Assembly: GCF_004187715.1 (NCBI RefSeq)
Contig: NZ_QZWF01000001.1
Span: 1,426,001 to 1,490,000, forward strand
DNA: 64,000 nucleotides
Source of the DNA: Streptomyces sp. F001
GTDB taxonomy: Bacteria > Actinomycetota > Actinomycetes > Streptomycetales > Streptomycetaceae
Direction of reading: 5' to 3'
The notes below the pieces were generated by a model. It did no database searches. It was not told the origin of the DNA and saw nothing but the letters and a program-made list of their open reading frames with translations. This document shows positions 8,912-18,298 of this stretch, in pieces; positions within the stretch are counted from its first letter, which is position 1; every line of letters starts with the position of its first letter. The position numbers were made by a program, and so were the translations under genes.

Positions 8912-9187
8912 TCAGGACAGCAGAAAGTCCGCCTCCCCCGCCTTCGCGCCCTTGATGAACGCGGTCATCTCGTCGGAGGTGTAGATCAGCGCCGGTCCGT
9001 CGGGGTCGGTGGACTGCCGGACCGCTATCCGGCCGTCGGCCAGCTTCATCGCCTCCAGACAGTTGCCCCCGTTGCCGCCGCTCCACGGCTTGTGCCAGCC
9101 CTCGCTGCCCAACTCCCGGGCGGGCATGCCGTTGTAGATCCGCTCGGTGCGGATCCGCGGCCTGGGCTGGGACGTGCTGCGATCCAT
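8912..9187 (-). CDS. DUF397 small protein
   Basis: 91 residues. The DUF397 core is visible as 'SEGWHKPWSGGNGGNCLEA', 'RIAVRQSTDPDGPALIYTSDEMTAFIKGAKAGEADFLL'. Its ATG immediately follows the stop of the upstream XRE regulator with no spacer, so the two are translationally coupled. DUF397 proteins are commonly encoded with XRE/DUF5753 regulators. BldB-type relatives influence development in S. coelicolor. The role of this copy is not known. Confidence 0.9.
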   Translation of the reverse strand: MDRSTSQPRPRIRTERIYNGMPARELGSEGWHKPWSGGNGGNCLEAMKLADGRIAVRQSTDPDGPALIYTSDEMTAFIKGAKAGEADFLLS

Positions 9188-10048
9188 TCACAACTCCTTG
9201 CGGAGATCCCTGAGGATCTCCTTCGTGCGATGTGCCGTAGCGGCCTGCGCCGCCATGCGGTCCATGACCTCGAGATGTGTCGCCACCTCGGCGCGCGCGT
9301 CGAGATAGACGGCGCCGGTCAGGTACTCGCTGTAGACCATGTCCGGCAGTTCGGGCATGGCGAACCGGAACAGCACGAAGGGCCCGTACGTGCCGGGGTG
9401 CGGACCCGTGGCGAACGGGACGACCTGCAACGTCACGTTGGGCAGCTTCGTGGCCTCGAGCAGTTTGTCGATCTGCGCACGCATCACCTCCGGACCGCCG
9501 ACCGGGCGCTGCAGCGCGGTCTCGTCCATCACGACCCACAACCGGGGTGCGTTCTGACGGGTGAGCAGTTCCTGGCGTTGCATGCGCAGGTCGACATGGC
9601 GCTCGATGTCCTCGGGCCGGGTCTGGCCGACGGCGCCCGACCTCAGCACACCGCGCGCATAGTCCTCGGTCTGCAGGAGGCCGGGCACGAAGTGGGGGTC
9701 GTAGCTGCGGATGAGGGCGGCGGCGCCCTCCAGGCTGACGTACATCGAGAACCAGCCGGGCAGGATGTCGTGGAACCGCTGCCACCAGCCGGGTTTGTTG
9801 GCCTCCTCGGCCAGTTGCACGAAGGCCTCGGACTCGTCGTCGGGGATGCCGTAGGCCTTGAGGAGCAGTTGGAGGTACGGGATCTTGAGGGCGACCTCGG
9901 CCGTCTCCATACGACGGACGGTGGCAGGGGCGACGCGGAGAATGCGGGCGGCCTCCTCGCGCTTGAGGCCGGCGCGTTCCCGCAGGTCCTGCAGGCGTCG
10001 ACCGAGGACGACCTGGCCGACCGTCGGCGCGGACCGCGGCTCGCTCAC
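9188..10048 (-). CDS. XRE-family regulator with DUF5753 domain
   Basis: 286 residues from the GTG at 10048, which has a strong GGAGGTGGAGC ribosome-binding site; the open frame extends further but without one. The N-terminal helix-turn-helix spans about residues 10-65 ('LGRRLQDLRERAGLKREEAARILRVAPATVRRME'-like pattern). The rest is the Scr1/DUF5753 domain ('YDPHFVPGLLQTEDYARGVL', 'LWVVMDETALQRPVGG', 'TLQVVPFATGPHPG'). It is divergent from an anti-sigma-like ATPase and coupled to DUF397, resembling whiJ/abaA-type modules. It probably binds operators in the 265-bp divergent region. Confidence 0.92.
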   Translation of the reverse strand: MSEPRSAPTVGQVVLGRRLQDLRERAGLKREEAARILRVAPATVRRMETAEVALKIPYLQLLLKAYGIPDDESEAFVQLAEEANKPGWWQRFHDILPGWFSMYVSLEGAAALIRSYDPHFVPGLLQTEDYARGVLRSGAVGQTRPEDIERHVDLRMQRQELLTRQNAPRLWVVMDETALQRPVGGPEVMRAQIDKLLEATKLPNVTLQVVPFATGPHPGTYGPFVLFRFAMPELPDMVYSEYLTGAVYLDARAEVATHLEVMDRMAAQAATAHRTKEILRDLRKEL

Positions 10049-10253
10049 GCTCCACCTCCACTCACGGGAACTGACGACGCCAGGGCGCCCCCTGACAACC
10101 CTGGCGGCACCCCTGGCGCGAATCCTGCACAGCCCAGCGGCGCCATTCGAAGATCTATTCGAAGACCGAGGCCGACCTCCGCCGATCCCAACTGGCGCCG
10201 CGTCACATGCTGTTGCGAGCAGTGTGCCACGACCCTTCGCCGCGTCACACGGC

Positions 10254-10295
10254 ACTCTGCAATTTTCAGAGTGACACTTGCCAAGTGTTCACGCC
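10254..10295. promoter_or_regulatory. Paired inverted repeats in the XRE/ATPase divergent region
   Basis: Two dyads lie next to each other: cactctg...cagagtg with a 7-nt AT-rich spacer, then acactt-gcc-aagtgt. A direct repeat 'attcgaaga' (two copies, 3-nt spacing) is about 100 bp away near 10147. They are placed between the divergent starts at 10048 and 10314, so they are plausible binding sites for the neighbouring XRE protein. This is inferred from symmetry only. Confidence 0.5.
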
Positions 10296-10313
10296 GGGGC
10301 GATAGTGGCAAGC

Positions 10314-10925
10314 GTGATTCCGTCCGCACCCTTAGGAACAGACGCCGCCGCAGGCCGCTTCGGCCTCGGTTCCGCTTCGGGAGCCGGCCCCCTCAGGGCG
10401 GCTGCCGAGCGCCGGTTCCGCTTCGAACTGGCCGCACATCCGGGTTCCCCCGCTCAGGCCAGACGCCTGACGCGTACCCGGCTGACCGGCTGGTCGGTGT
10501 GCGAGGACACCTGCGACACGGCCGCCCTGGTGGTGTCGGAGCTGGTCACCAACGCGATCATGCACACCGCGAGCGAGGTCGTCGTCTGCGAGTTGCACGA
10601 CCGCGACGACGTGGTGCGCATAGCGGTGCGTGACGAAGGGTGCGCTCCGGGTGCTCCGCACCCGTCCCCGCGCCGGCCCGAGGAGGAGCATGGGAGGGGA
10701 CTGCTCCTCGTCGACGCCCTGTCGCACTCCTGGGGCGCCCAGGAGCACGGCCCCGGGCTGATGGTCTGGGCAGAGCTGCCGCGCCAGGCCGACGCACCCC
10801 GCGACGATCTCGGCTGGGGCGCCCGCCCCAAGCCGGGCCCGTCCGGCGGCTCGGACGAGGGGGACGAGGCGCACCGCGGGGCGCCGGACGCGACGCACCG
10901 CGAAACGGGGGCCGAATGGGTCTGA
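10314..10925 (+). CDS. Anti-sigma-factor-like ATP-binding protein (HATPase_c)
   Basis: About 203 residues from GTG 10314; GTG 10305 or a TTG at 10278 are alternative starts. GHKL ATPase motifs are present: N box 'SELVTNAIMHTAS', G1 'VRIAVRDEGC' and G2 'EEHGRGLLLVDALSHSWGA'. A Gly/Arg/Asp-rich C-terminal tail of about 50 residues is probably disordered. This type resembles RsbW/SpoIIAB serine kinases without a linked sigma factor and is typical of whiJ-like loci. It overlaps the following gene by 10 bp. Confidence 0.88.
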   Translation: MIPSAPLGTDAAAGRFGLGSASGAGPLRAAAERRFRFELAAHPGSPAQARRLTRTRLTGWSVCEDTCDTAALVVSELVTNAIMHTASEVVVCELHDRDDVVRIAVRDEGCAPGAPHPSPRRPEEEHGRGLLLVDALSHSWGAQEHGPGLMVWAELPRQADAPRDDLGWGARPKPGPSGGSDEGDEAHRGAPDATHRETGAEWV

Positions 10926-11350
10926 CGGCTGCCTCCGGCGGCGGACAGGTGCTCAGTCTGGACACCCTGGTCCGTCTGGGTCGCGGGCTGCGCACCCCGG
11001 ACACGCCCCGGCGGCTGTCCGTGCCGGACGGTATGACGGCCCCCCTGGGATGCGACGCGGTGGCGGTGCCCGCCCGCTTCGGACCCCTCGTACTGCCCCG
11101 GCTGCCCCGCGTGGGATGCATCTACGCGGATGAGGCGCACTGGTGGTGGCTGGTCCCGTCGGACTCCGACTACGCCCTGGAGTGGCCCGCCCCCGCGCGG
11201 TACGCCACCGGCGCGCTCGTCCCGGAGACCCCGCGCCTCATCCACCGCCCGGACGGCACGTTCCCCTACACCCCGCCGATCCCGCTCTATCTGGCCCTGT
11301 GCCGGATCATGGGGACGACCCCGGCGTGGTCACGGCCGGTCAGCGCCTGA
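10916..11350 (+). CDS. Conserved hypothetical protein
   Basis: 144 residues from ATG 10916, which lies inside the end of the ATPase gene (10-bp overlap), so the two are probably co-transcribed. It contains a Trp-rich central part ('EAHWWWLVPSDSDYALEWP') and a proline-rich C-terminus, with no membrane segment or signal peptide. I recognise no family. Position suggests a role linked to the ATPase/XRE module, which is inference only. Confidence 0.75.
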   Translation: MGLTAASGGGQVLSLDTLVRLGRGLRTPDTPRRLSVPDGMTAPLGCDAVAVPARFGPLVLPRLPRVGCIYADEAHWWWLVPSDSDYALEWPAPARYATGALVPETPRLIHRPDGTFPYTPPIPLYLALCRIMGTTPAWSRPVSA

Positions 11351-11387
11351 GACGCACGGCGCGCCCCACTCCGCTGCGCCCTGAGGC

Positions 11388-11405
11388 GCCCGCCCGAAGG
11401 CGGGC
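11388..11405. terminator. Hairpin between convergent genes
   Basis: Perfect 7-bp stem gcccgcc/ggcgggc closed by a cgaa tetraloop, in the 63-bp gap between the convergent stops at 11350 and 11414. It could act on both strands. Confidence 0.6.
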
Positions 11406-11413
11406 CCGCCGGC

Positions 11414-11590
11414 TCACTCGGTACCGTCGCCACCCCGAACGATCACCAGGAACGTGTCCGTCGCGAGGTCCATGACGACCTCGGCGGGCAGGCCCTCCAT
11501 CCGGCGCGCCTGCGCGAACTCCTCCGCCGGCCACGATCCCCGCGGCCCGCCTGCGGGAAAGCGCTCGAGCACCCTTCGCCCGTTCACCAT
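11414..11590 (-). CDS. Small hypothetical protein
   Basis: 58 residues from the ATG at 11590, chosen because a clear GGAGG lies 5 nt upstream (tggaggtgcgagATG). The longer open frame lacks a ribosome-binding site. Sequence has 'RVLERFPAGGPRGSWPAEEF', then 'VVMDLATDTFLVIVRGG', which could form a small beta-rich fold. No family was recognised. It stands alone, convergent with the gene ending at 11350. Confidence 0.65.
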   Translation of the reverse strand: MVNGRRVLERFPAGGPRGSWPAEEFAQARRMEGLPAEVVMDLATDTFLVIVRGGDGTE

Positions 11591-11771
11591 CTCGCACCTC
11601 CAGTAAGCGTCGTACTTGTTGGAGTTAACGCCTTCCAGAGGTGAATGGCCTCGCGAAGTGACGAGACTGAGACGTACTTGACACGCGTTCAACTTGGATG
11701 GTGAGAAGCATCTCGCCACTCCGGGGTTTCGGCGACGCTCCGTTTCGCTCCCCGTACTCGTCGAGTCAGGA

Positions 11772-13130
11772 TCAGGTGTCGTACTCCTGGATCCGCTCAC
11801 CGTGGCTCCGGTCCAGGAGTGCCGGCATACGTTCCCCCAGCTCCCGTACGACGGCGGGCACATCCAGCGTCAGCAGCTCGCGGTCGCGCATGAGGATCCG
11901 CCCGTCGACGATCGTGGTGCGCACGTCGGCGGAGCGGGCGCTGTGCACCAGGGTCGCGGCGAGGTCGTGCACGGGCTGGGTGTGCGGGCCGGTGAGGTCG
12001 ACGAGGATAATGTCGGCGCGGCGGCCGGGTGCGATGCTGCCGATGTCCTGGCCCAGCCCGACGGCCCGCCCGCTCTGGAGGGTTGCGTGATGCAGGGCTT
12101 GACGGGCGGTCAGCCATCGCGGGTCACCCTCGGTCGACTTCTGGATGAGGGCGGTGAGCGCCATCGACTCCCATACATCGAGGGAGTTGTTGGAGGCGGC
12201 GCCGTCCGTGGCGAGGCCGACGGGGATGCCGATGTCGTACAGCGCGCGTACCGGTGTGGTGGTGGGCCAGGCGAACTTGAGATAACCGCGCGGTGCGCAA
12301 GCGACGGCGATACGTCCCGTGGCTCGCTGAAGGACGGGCAGGTCACGGTCGAGGATGCCGGTGCCGTGGGCGATGAGCACGTCGGTGTCGAGGAGCCCGG
12401 CGGCTTCGAGGACCTCGATGGGCGTACGGCCGTGGCGGGCGAGGCTGGTGTCGGCCTGGTCGCGGTTCTCGGAGGCGTGGATGTGGACGGGCAGGCTGTG
12501 GGCACGGGCGAGCGCGGCGGTGGCGGCGAGGTCGGCGTCGTCGACGGTGTAGGGGGCGTGCGGGGCGAGGGTGGTGGTGATACGACCGTCGGCGGCGCCG
12601 CGGTGCCGCAGCGCGAACTCCAGGGACTTCTCCCGCCCTTGAGCGCCTTGTGAGGAGAAGTAGGCCTCACCGAGATGAGCCCGCATGCCGCACTCCTCGA
12701 CCACGGCGGCGACCGCGTCCATGGCGAAGTAGTGGTCGGCGAAACAGGTGACCCCACCACGGATCATCTCGGCGCAGGCGAGCCGAGCACCCAACTCCAC
12801 ATCCTTCTCGGTGAGGTTGGACTCGATGGGCCACACGACGTCGTTGAACCACTCCTCGGTCGGCAGGTCCTCGGCGACACCGCGCAGCGCGACCATCGGG
12901 GCGTGCGTATGGCAGTTGACGAGGCCGGGCATGGCGACCTGCCCGCGGGCGTCGAGGCGTTCGCGTGCCGCCAGGTCCTCGGCATCGGCGGCGCTGATGA
13001 CAGCCTCGACGACTCGGTCCCGTACGACGATGGCGGCATCCTCCTCGAACCCGATCCGCTCGTGATCGTCGTGCACGAGGACGGTGCATCCGGTGATGAT
13101 GAGATCAGCTTCCGCGGGAGAAGGCGTCAT
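11772..13130 (-). CDS. Amidohydrolase of the MtaD/TrzA/AtzB group
   Basis: 452 residues. Metal-binding motifs are clear: 'NCHTHAP' (HxH) near residue 72, 'VHIHASE' near 215, 'LIAHGTG' near 255, and 'LATDGAASNNSLDVWE' near 310, which carries the catalytic Asp. The SNNSLD version is typical of S-adenosylhomocysteine/5'-methylthioadenosine deaminases and related cytosine/hydroxyatrazine hydrolases. It should hydrolytically deaminate an aminated heterocycle with one zinc ion. The exact substrate is uncertain. Confidence 0.9.
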   Translation of the reverse strand: MTPSPAEADLIITGCTVLVHDDHERIGFEEDAAIVVRDRVVEAVISAADAEDLAARERLDARGQVAMPGLVNCHTHAPMVALRGVAEDLPTEEWFNDVVWPIESNLTEKDVELGARLACAEMIRGGVTCFADHYFAMDAVAAVVEECGMRAHLGEAYFSSQGAQGREKSLEFALRHRGAADGRITTTLAPHAPYTVDDADLAATAALARAHSLPVHIHASENRDQADTSLARHGRTPIEVLEAAGLLDTDVLIAHGTGILDRDLPVLQRATGRIAVACAPRGYLKFAWPTTTPVRALYDIGIPVGLATDGAASNNSLDVWESMALTALIQKSTEGDPRWLTARQALHHATLQSGRAVGLGQDIGSIAPGRRADIILVDLTGPHTQPVHDLAATLVHSARSADVRTTIVDGRILMRDRELLTLDVPAVVRELGERMPALLDRSHGERIQEYDT

Positions 13131-13289
13131 GGGGCCAACGTACGACGGTGCCGTGCCGTGACGTCAGCCCCACCGCGCATCCCGTCGCGCCCGTCTCGCC
13201 GGCCGGTCACCCTGGCCTCGCACAGCCCGCACCGACGGCCCGGGCCCGGGGGAGCCGGCCGGGAACAGCCCTCCTGAGCCGACCACGCC

Positions 13290-15159
13290 CTACACGGCGA
13301 GGGGCAGATCGGGCAGTCGTAGCCCCACGCGATCACGCCGCTCGGCGAGTTCGTCGAGGAGCTCGGTGAGCCGCTCGGTGTGCCGGGGAGTGAGCCGGCC
13401 GGAGTCGTCGAGGTGGACGGCGCACGCGGTGGTCGTGTCGACGAGCCGTTCGAGGACGGCGACGATCTCCTCCGCGCCTTCCGAGTGCCGGGCGAGCGCG
13501 GGGAGTTCGGCGGCCGCGAGCGCGATGGCGGTACGGGCCTCGGCGAGGGCCCGGTAGGCCTCGCGGCGGAGGGTCCAGCGGACGGCGCGGGTGTCGGAGT
13601 CTGGGTCGGTCTCGTGCAGAACGTGGGCGAGGTACGCCTGAGCCGCGCCGCCCGCCGCAGCGAGCCGGGCCCGCACACCCCACCCGCTGCCCCGGCATCG
13701 GCAGATGTCCCACGATCAGCACGATCGCGCAGGCCAGCAGCGTCTCCCCGATCCGGCTGACGGAGGCCTGCGGCTCGCCGCCCACCATCACCAGGGCGAG
13801 CACAAGGACGGTCACGACGGCGGTCTGCGCGGCGAAGTGCCGCGTGGCCACGGGAATGAGCGCACCACTGACGGCGACGAGCGCGATGAGCCCCTCCGGC
13901 CGCGGCAGCACGGCGGCGAACCCGGCGAAGACGAGAGCACCGAGGACGGTCCCGGCGGCCCGGCACAGCACCCGCGAAACGAGCGGCCCGAGATCGGGCT
14001 TGACGAGGAAGACGACGGTGGCGGGCAGCCAGTACCAGTGCTCGTGCTGCCCGTACCACTGGGCGTGGTGCAGAGCCTGGGCGACAGCCGCGCCGACCCC
14101 GAAACAGAGACCGGCACGCAGCCCGTACTCCCGCCCACCGACCCCGAAAACGGTGCGGAGCAGATCCCCGGCCGTACGCCTCCGGGAGTGCAGGTCGGCC
14201 CCCGTGCCCCGGTCGAAGGCCTCGGCGGCGTGCAGCAGGGCGTCGTCGAGGGCGCGCAGGGCAGGCGCGTTCCGGTTGGGCGCGGGCAACGGCCCGGTGT
14301 GCGTGTTGCCGCGTACGGCGGCGGCGAGCCGCCGGGGCCCTTCGGAGGCCCGCTCGGAGACAGCCTCCCCCGCCCACGCGAGCGCGGTGGCGGCCTCGGC
14401 GAGGGGAAGGGCAGCGGCGTACTGCGCATGCAGCCGCCGCTCGGCCGCGGAACTGGCGTACCGCCGCAACCGGGGCCCGGCAAGGGCGTCCTGCGCATGA
14501 TCGAGGGCGGTGGTGAGGGCGGCCCGGCGCGCGGTGGCGTGCGCGGTACCGACGGCGTCGAGAAGCCCGGCGACGGCGTCGTACACGTCGGCCACGGCCT
14601 CCCGCTCCCCGTCGAACCGGAAGTCCCCGGCGATCGCCCCGGGCGTCGGCAGCACCAGCCGCAGCCCGAGCAGCCACCCGGCCCCCGCGAGATAGGCGAG
14701 AGCCCGCTGCCACCCTTCCTCCGGCAACGGCATCCCCGCCCCGATGGCAGCGGCGACGAGCAGCTGGGTCCCGGCCCCGGAGGCAACGGGCCCCACGGCA
14801 CTCATACCGCCGGCGACCAACCCGACAAGGGTGAGGAGAACGCTCAACGCCACGGCCCCGGCATGGTCCCCCGCATACGTCCCGACGAGCATCCCACCGG
14901 CTCCCGCGAGCGCAGGCACCCCGAGCCGCCTGACGGAGGCCCGCCGGCTGCCGGGGCGGTCGTTGATGCCCGCAAGCATGGCGGCGATGGCGGCCACTAC
15001 GCCGAGGGAGGCGCGGTCGACAAGCACGGCAACAAGCAGCAACGGCCCGCTGGACAGGGCGCCGCGCACGACCGCGGGCCAGGGCACGGGACCCCGCTGG
15101 GTGCGGAGGGCGTGGGCGAGCCAGGGCGGAAGGTGGAACGCGGGGGCGGGACGGGGCAC
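13290..15159 (-). CDS. FUSC-family membrane protein, one frameshift near its 3' end
   Basis: Start is the GTG at 15159, preceded by AGGAGCCCC; the open frame to 15384 has no such site. Two blocks of hydrophobic helices (about residues 40-150 and 350-480) flank a helical cytoplasmic region, as in FUSC / aromatic-acid-exporter-like proteins. The C-terminal domain ('AYLAHVLHETD', 'YRALAEARTAIALAAAEL', 'CAVHLDDSGRLTPRHTERL') lies in another frame from about 13676. Removing one base from the 4-C run at 13678-13681 joins the parts. Probable role is efflux or envelope transport; the substrate is unknown. Confidence 0.85.
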
Positions 15160-15287
15160 GGGGCTCCTGTCGGGGGCGAGGGCGGGGTGGTGCCTTCGGG
15201 ACGGTGGCCGGGCGATGGGTGGGACCCAGTGGGACCCACCGTAGCTCGGGGATCTGGAGAAAATGGAGCGCAATGATTTCCCCGAGG

Positions 15288-15671
15288 TGACACTTGACCT
15301 GGATGCCGTGTTCTTTATGTACGCAATCCGGCATGACAGTGCCCCGTGACGGACAGCGCGGTCATGGGGCACTGCAAGGGTCACGCCTGGCGGGCAGCGA
15401 AGTCGGCGAACTCGCTCAGCGACTCCCCCACGTCCCCGGCCGCGACTTCCACCTCCGCCTCGCCTTCAGCGAAACCGAGGGAGTCATCCGCGTCGAGGTC
15501 ACCGACACCCGCAGCAAGAAACTCCCCGCACCGAACGCCCCGGCACGGACGCCGAACCGGGCCGCGGCCTGCTCCTCATCGCAGTCCTCGCGAACGACTG
15601 GGGCATCACCCCGCCCGGCGGCACCTGGCAAGACCGTATGGGCGGAGTTTCTCCTATCGCACCGCCGATGA
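15288..15671 (+). pseudogene. Remnant of an anti-sigma-like ATP-binding protein gene
   Basis: Between the FUSC start and the expansin-like gene, fragments of a HATPase_c protein can be read: 'HVPGRDFHLRLAFSETEGVIRVEVTDTR' in frame 3, 'EPGRGLLLIAVLANDWGI' in the next frame after about 15541, and 'GKTVWAEFLLSHR' back in frame 3. The N box and the N-terminal half are not recognisable. Two shifts (a C run at 15538-15541 and an extra base near 15623) plus the missing N-terminus make this decay rather than only base-calling error. Confidence 0.6.
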
Positions 15672-15751
15672 AAGCCCGGCAACCTTTCCGGCCCCGGTGA
15701 CCACTGATGAGTCGGAAGCCGTGTTCTCCTGAACCACGTAAGGACTCATCC

Positions 15752-16692
15752 GTGGCATCCCCTTCCCACCGTCGTCCGCTCCGCAAGCGTCGACGCACCG
15801 CCCTCATCTCCGCTGTCGCCGTGGCAGCCGCCGTGCTCGTCGTCTCGCTGGTCGTGGCTCTCGCCGACGGGATGCCAACGTGCAGGCACGGCACGCCGTG
15901 CCGGCACCCAGGTGAGCGCCTCGCCGACGAAGCCGACGCCGACGCCGAAACCGAAGCCGAAACCGAAGCCGAAGCCGTCCACGGCGTCCCCGAACCCTAC
16001 GCCGACGAGCACCCGTCGGCGCGCGTCGCCGGAGCACCGAACCCGCCCCACGCCCGGCTTCCGGCACGGCACCACTGGCGGGACGGATTCAGCCCGACGT
16101 CACCTACCAGGGAGCCGCCACCCACTACGACGCCGGAGACGGCGACGGCGCCTGTCTGTACGGCCCGAGCCCCGACCTCATGGTCGCGGCGATGAACCAC
16201 ACGGACTACGAGTCGTCCAAGGCGTGCGGGGCGTACGTGCTGGTCCGTGCGGCCGGCGGCGCCTCCGTAACGGTCCGGATCACCAACGAATGCCCGCTGC
16301 CCTGCGCACCCGGGCAACTCGACCTCAGCAAACAGGCCTTCGCCGAACTCGCCGGTCTTTCCGCCGGCCGGATCCCGATCACCTGGAGCCTGCTGAGCCC
16401 CAGCACGTCCGACACGGTCTCGATCCGGTACAAGACCGGGTCCAGCCGCCACTGGTGCGGCATCCAGGCGATCGGCCACCGCAACCCGCTGGCCCGGCTG
16501 GAGGTCGGCGTCGGCAGCGGCTGGCGTCAGCTCTCCCGTACGGACTACAACTACTTCCTCTCCGCCGACGGCACCGGCTGCGGCGGCCCGCTGAGGCTCA
16601 CCGACATCTACGGAGAACAACTGACCGTCAACGGCGTCGCCATACGCCCGGACGCCGTACAGCCGACCCGGGTCCAGTTCACCCAGCACTGA
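15752..16692 (+). CDS. Secreted expansin-like protein, two frameshifts
   Basis: GTG start at 15752. A basic N-terminus and one hydrophobic helix (about residues 17-40) act as signal or anchor, followed by a Pro/Lys linker (repeated PKPKPKP). The mature domain, in a third frame, has 'YQGAATHYDAGDGDGACLYG', 'KACGAYVLVRAAGGASVTV', 'NECPLPCAPGQLDLS', 'AFAELA', matching the double-psi barrel D1 of bacterial expansins, and a C-terminal D2-like part with 'SSRHWCGIQAIGHRNPLARLEV'. One surplus base each at 15869-15871 and 16053-16055 explains the frames. Expansins loosen cellulose/hemicellulose contacts without hydrolysis. Confidence 0.82.
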
Positions 16693-17525
16693 TCAGTAGA
16701 CGATGGACACGATCTGACATGCAGCTTCGGCCAGTCGACGCTCCCCCTGGACGCGGGCTCGGCCAAGGGCGGTGTCGGGATCGATGCCGCGCGTGCACAG
16801 GCGCCAGGCGGTCTCTGTATCCAGGACTACCGAGGCGGTCGGCCTGCCGCTGGGCGGTACGGCCAGTGACCAGCGGTCCGCGGTGGCGGTGGCGGTGGCC
16901 GTCCGCCTGCCACCGGCCGGCCCCTCGGCGATCACTTCGATTTGGGCCCCGACCGGTGCTGCCGTATGCCGCAGGGTGTGAGGGAGGGCCCGCATGAAGG
17001 TGTCCAGGACGGTGGACAGGGCATGTGGTTCCGGGCCGGTGTCACGGCCCGGCATGGCGGATCTGCTGCCGGTGGGTCCAGTACTCGGTGAACTCCCGGG
17101 CGATGTCCAGCCATCCTGGCGCCGGGTCGACTCCTGCCCACGACACCCCCAGGGCGGGCGCTTCGAGGTCAGCGGTGGCGAATCGATCGGCGAGCCGGGA
17201 CCCGGCCATGTCCAGGGCATCGATGAGCGAGGCAGGGCTGTCATCGGCGCGGAGGTCGACCCATTCCTGATGGGTGCGGTGGATGAATGCCTCCAGCGTC
17301 TCCCCAGGTTTGAAGACACGCTCGTATCCTCCTGGGGTGCGGCCCAGGCGGCCGCAGTAGTCGCCGAGAATGTGGGCGGCGAGGTCATTGCACAGTCCAG
17401 CGCGGGAGTGCCGTCCTGCTCCAGTCAGCGAGCCGCAGACCGCGCAGGGTGTCGAGCAACGCCTGCAGCTCAGAACCGAACAACGGGCGGGCGTCGACCG
17501 GGTCGCCCAACCAGGAAGTGGTCAT
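16693..17525 (-). CDS. Maleylpyruvate-isomerase-family mycothiol-dependent enzyme, two frameshifts
   Basis: Three segments in three frames make one MDMPI-type protein: 'LLDTLRGLRLADWSRTALP' from ATG 17525, then 'YERVFKPGETLEAFIHRTH' through 'DIAREFTEYWTHRQQIRHA', then 'ALPHTLRHTAAPVGAQIEVI' to the end, the C-terminal SCP2-like part. Surplus bases at 17388-17389 (TT) and 17048-17050 (CCC) account for the shifts. The His of the N-terminal DinB-like helical bundle ('TEYWTHRQQIR') is retained. Family members use mycothiol. The ATGA overlap with the nucleotidyltransferase gene indicates co-transcription. Confidence 0.8.
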
Positions 17526-18298
17526 CGGCGGGCCACCTCCACGGCCCGGCCGAGGAGCATCTCGGCCTCGGTGACCGACCGGGCGAGCGCCTCCGGATCG
17601 CGCGTCAGATTTCCCATCAGTACGTCGACTTCCTGCAGCCCGGCCCGCTCGACGAGGCCCTTCTCGTTGGTGACCCACTCCCCGCGCGCCGCCAGCACCG
17701 CATGTGCCGTCTGCGTCGCGGCCAGGGCGATCGCGCCCGCGACCTGGGTGAGGGCGCCCTTGGGGGCGTGTCCCGCCTTCGCGTACGCGAGGGTGGCAGC
17801 GGCCACGCCGTACCACCGTGCCGGGGCGTTCTCGCGCAGCGCCGACGGATAGGCTGCGGGGCGCGGCAGCTCGCCCCGCAACACCTTGTTGACGGCGAGT
17901 TCGGCGACGAGCAGGTACGTCGGGATGCCCGCCAGGTGGAACATCAGCGGTTCGACACGGAAGCGCCCCGCCTCTGCCTCCGCCAACTCGTGCTCAACGA
18001 CGTCGAGATCCCGATAGTGGACGTCCACGCGCCTGCCCTCGATCGTCAGCCAGGCGCCGCCGTTGAATACGCCGCCGCCCCAAGCCCCGATCTCGGTGAC
18101 CTCGCCCTCCCAGCCAACCGCACGCAGGTCGGCGGGGTCGAAGGGGCCGCGGTAGTAGATGGCCAGGTCCCAGTCGCTGTCGGGGCGTTCCGTGCCTTGG
18201 GCGCGGGAGCCGCCGAGGGTTACCGCCCGGACCGTGGGGAGAGTGGCCAGGCGGTCGGCGGTGGTGTTGAGGAAGGTGGCGTCGTCACGGGAGGGCAT
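17522..18298 (-). CDS. Nucleotidyltransferase-domain protein
   Basis: 258 residues from ATG 18298 (gcatgccctccc context). The minimal nucleotidyltransferase signature 'LGGSRAQGTERPDSDWDLAIYY' near residues 29-50 supplies GS and the DxD metal ligands. A third acidic residue is in 'RRVDVHYRDLD'. The C-terminal half is helical. It resembles aminoglycoside-nucleotidyltransferase-like or MNT-type proteins, and the target is unknown. It is coupled by a 4-bp overlap to the downstream mycothiol-dependent enzyme gene. Confidence 0.85.
   Translation of the reverse strand: MPSRDDATFLNTTADRLATLPTVRAVTLGGSRAQGTERPDSDWDLAIYYRGPFDPADLRAVGWEGEVTEIGAWGGGVFNGGAWLTIEGRRVDVHYRDLDVVEHELAEAEAGRFRVEPLMFHLAGIPTYLLVAELAVNKVLRGELPRPAAYPSALRENAPARWYGVAAATLAYAKAGHAPKGALTQVAGAIALAATQTAHAVLAARGEWVTNEKGLVERAGLQEVDVLMGNLTRDPEALARSVTEAEMLLGRAVEVARR

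Noticed and set aside
15346..15732. Possible DUF397 gene or fragment on either strand
   Set aside because: Only a few residues resemble DUF397 and they overlap the better-supported ATPase remnant.
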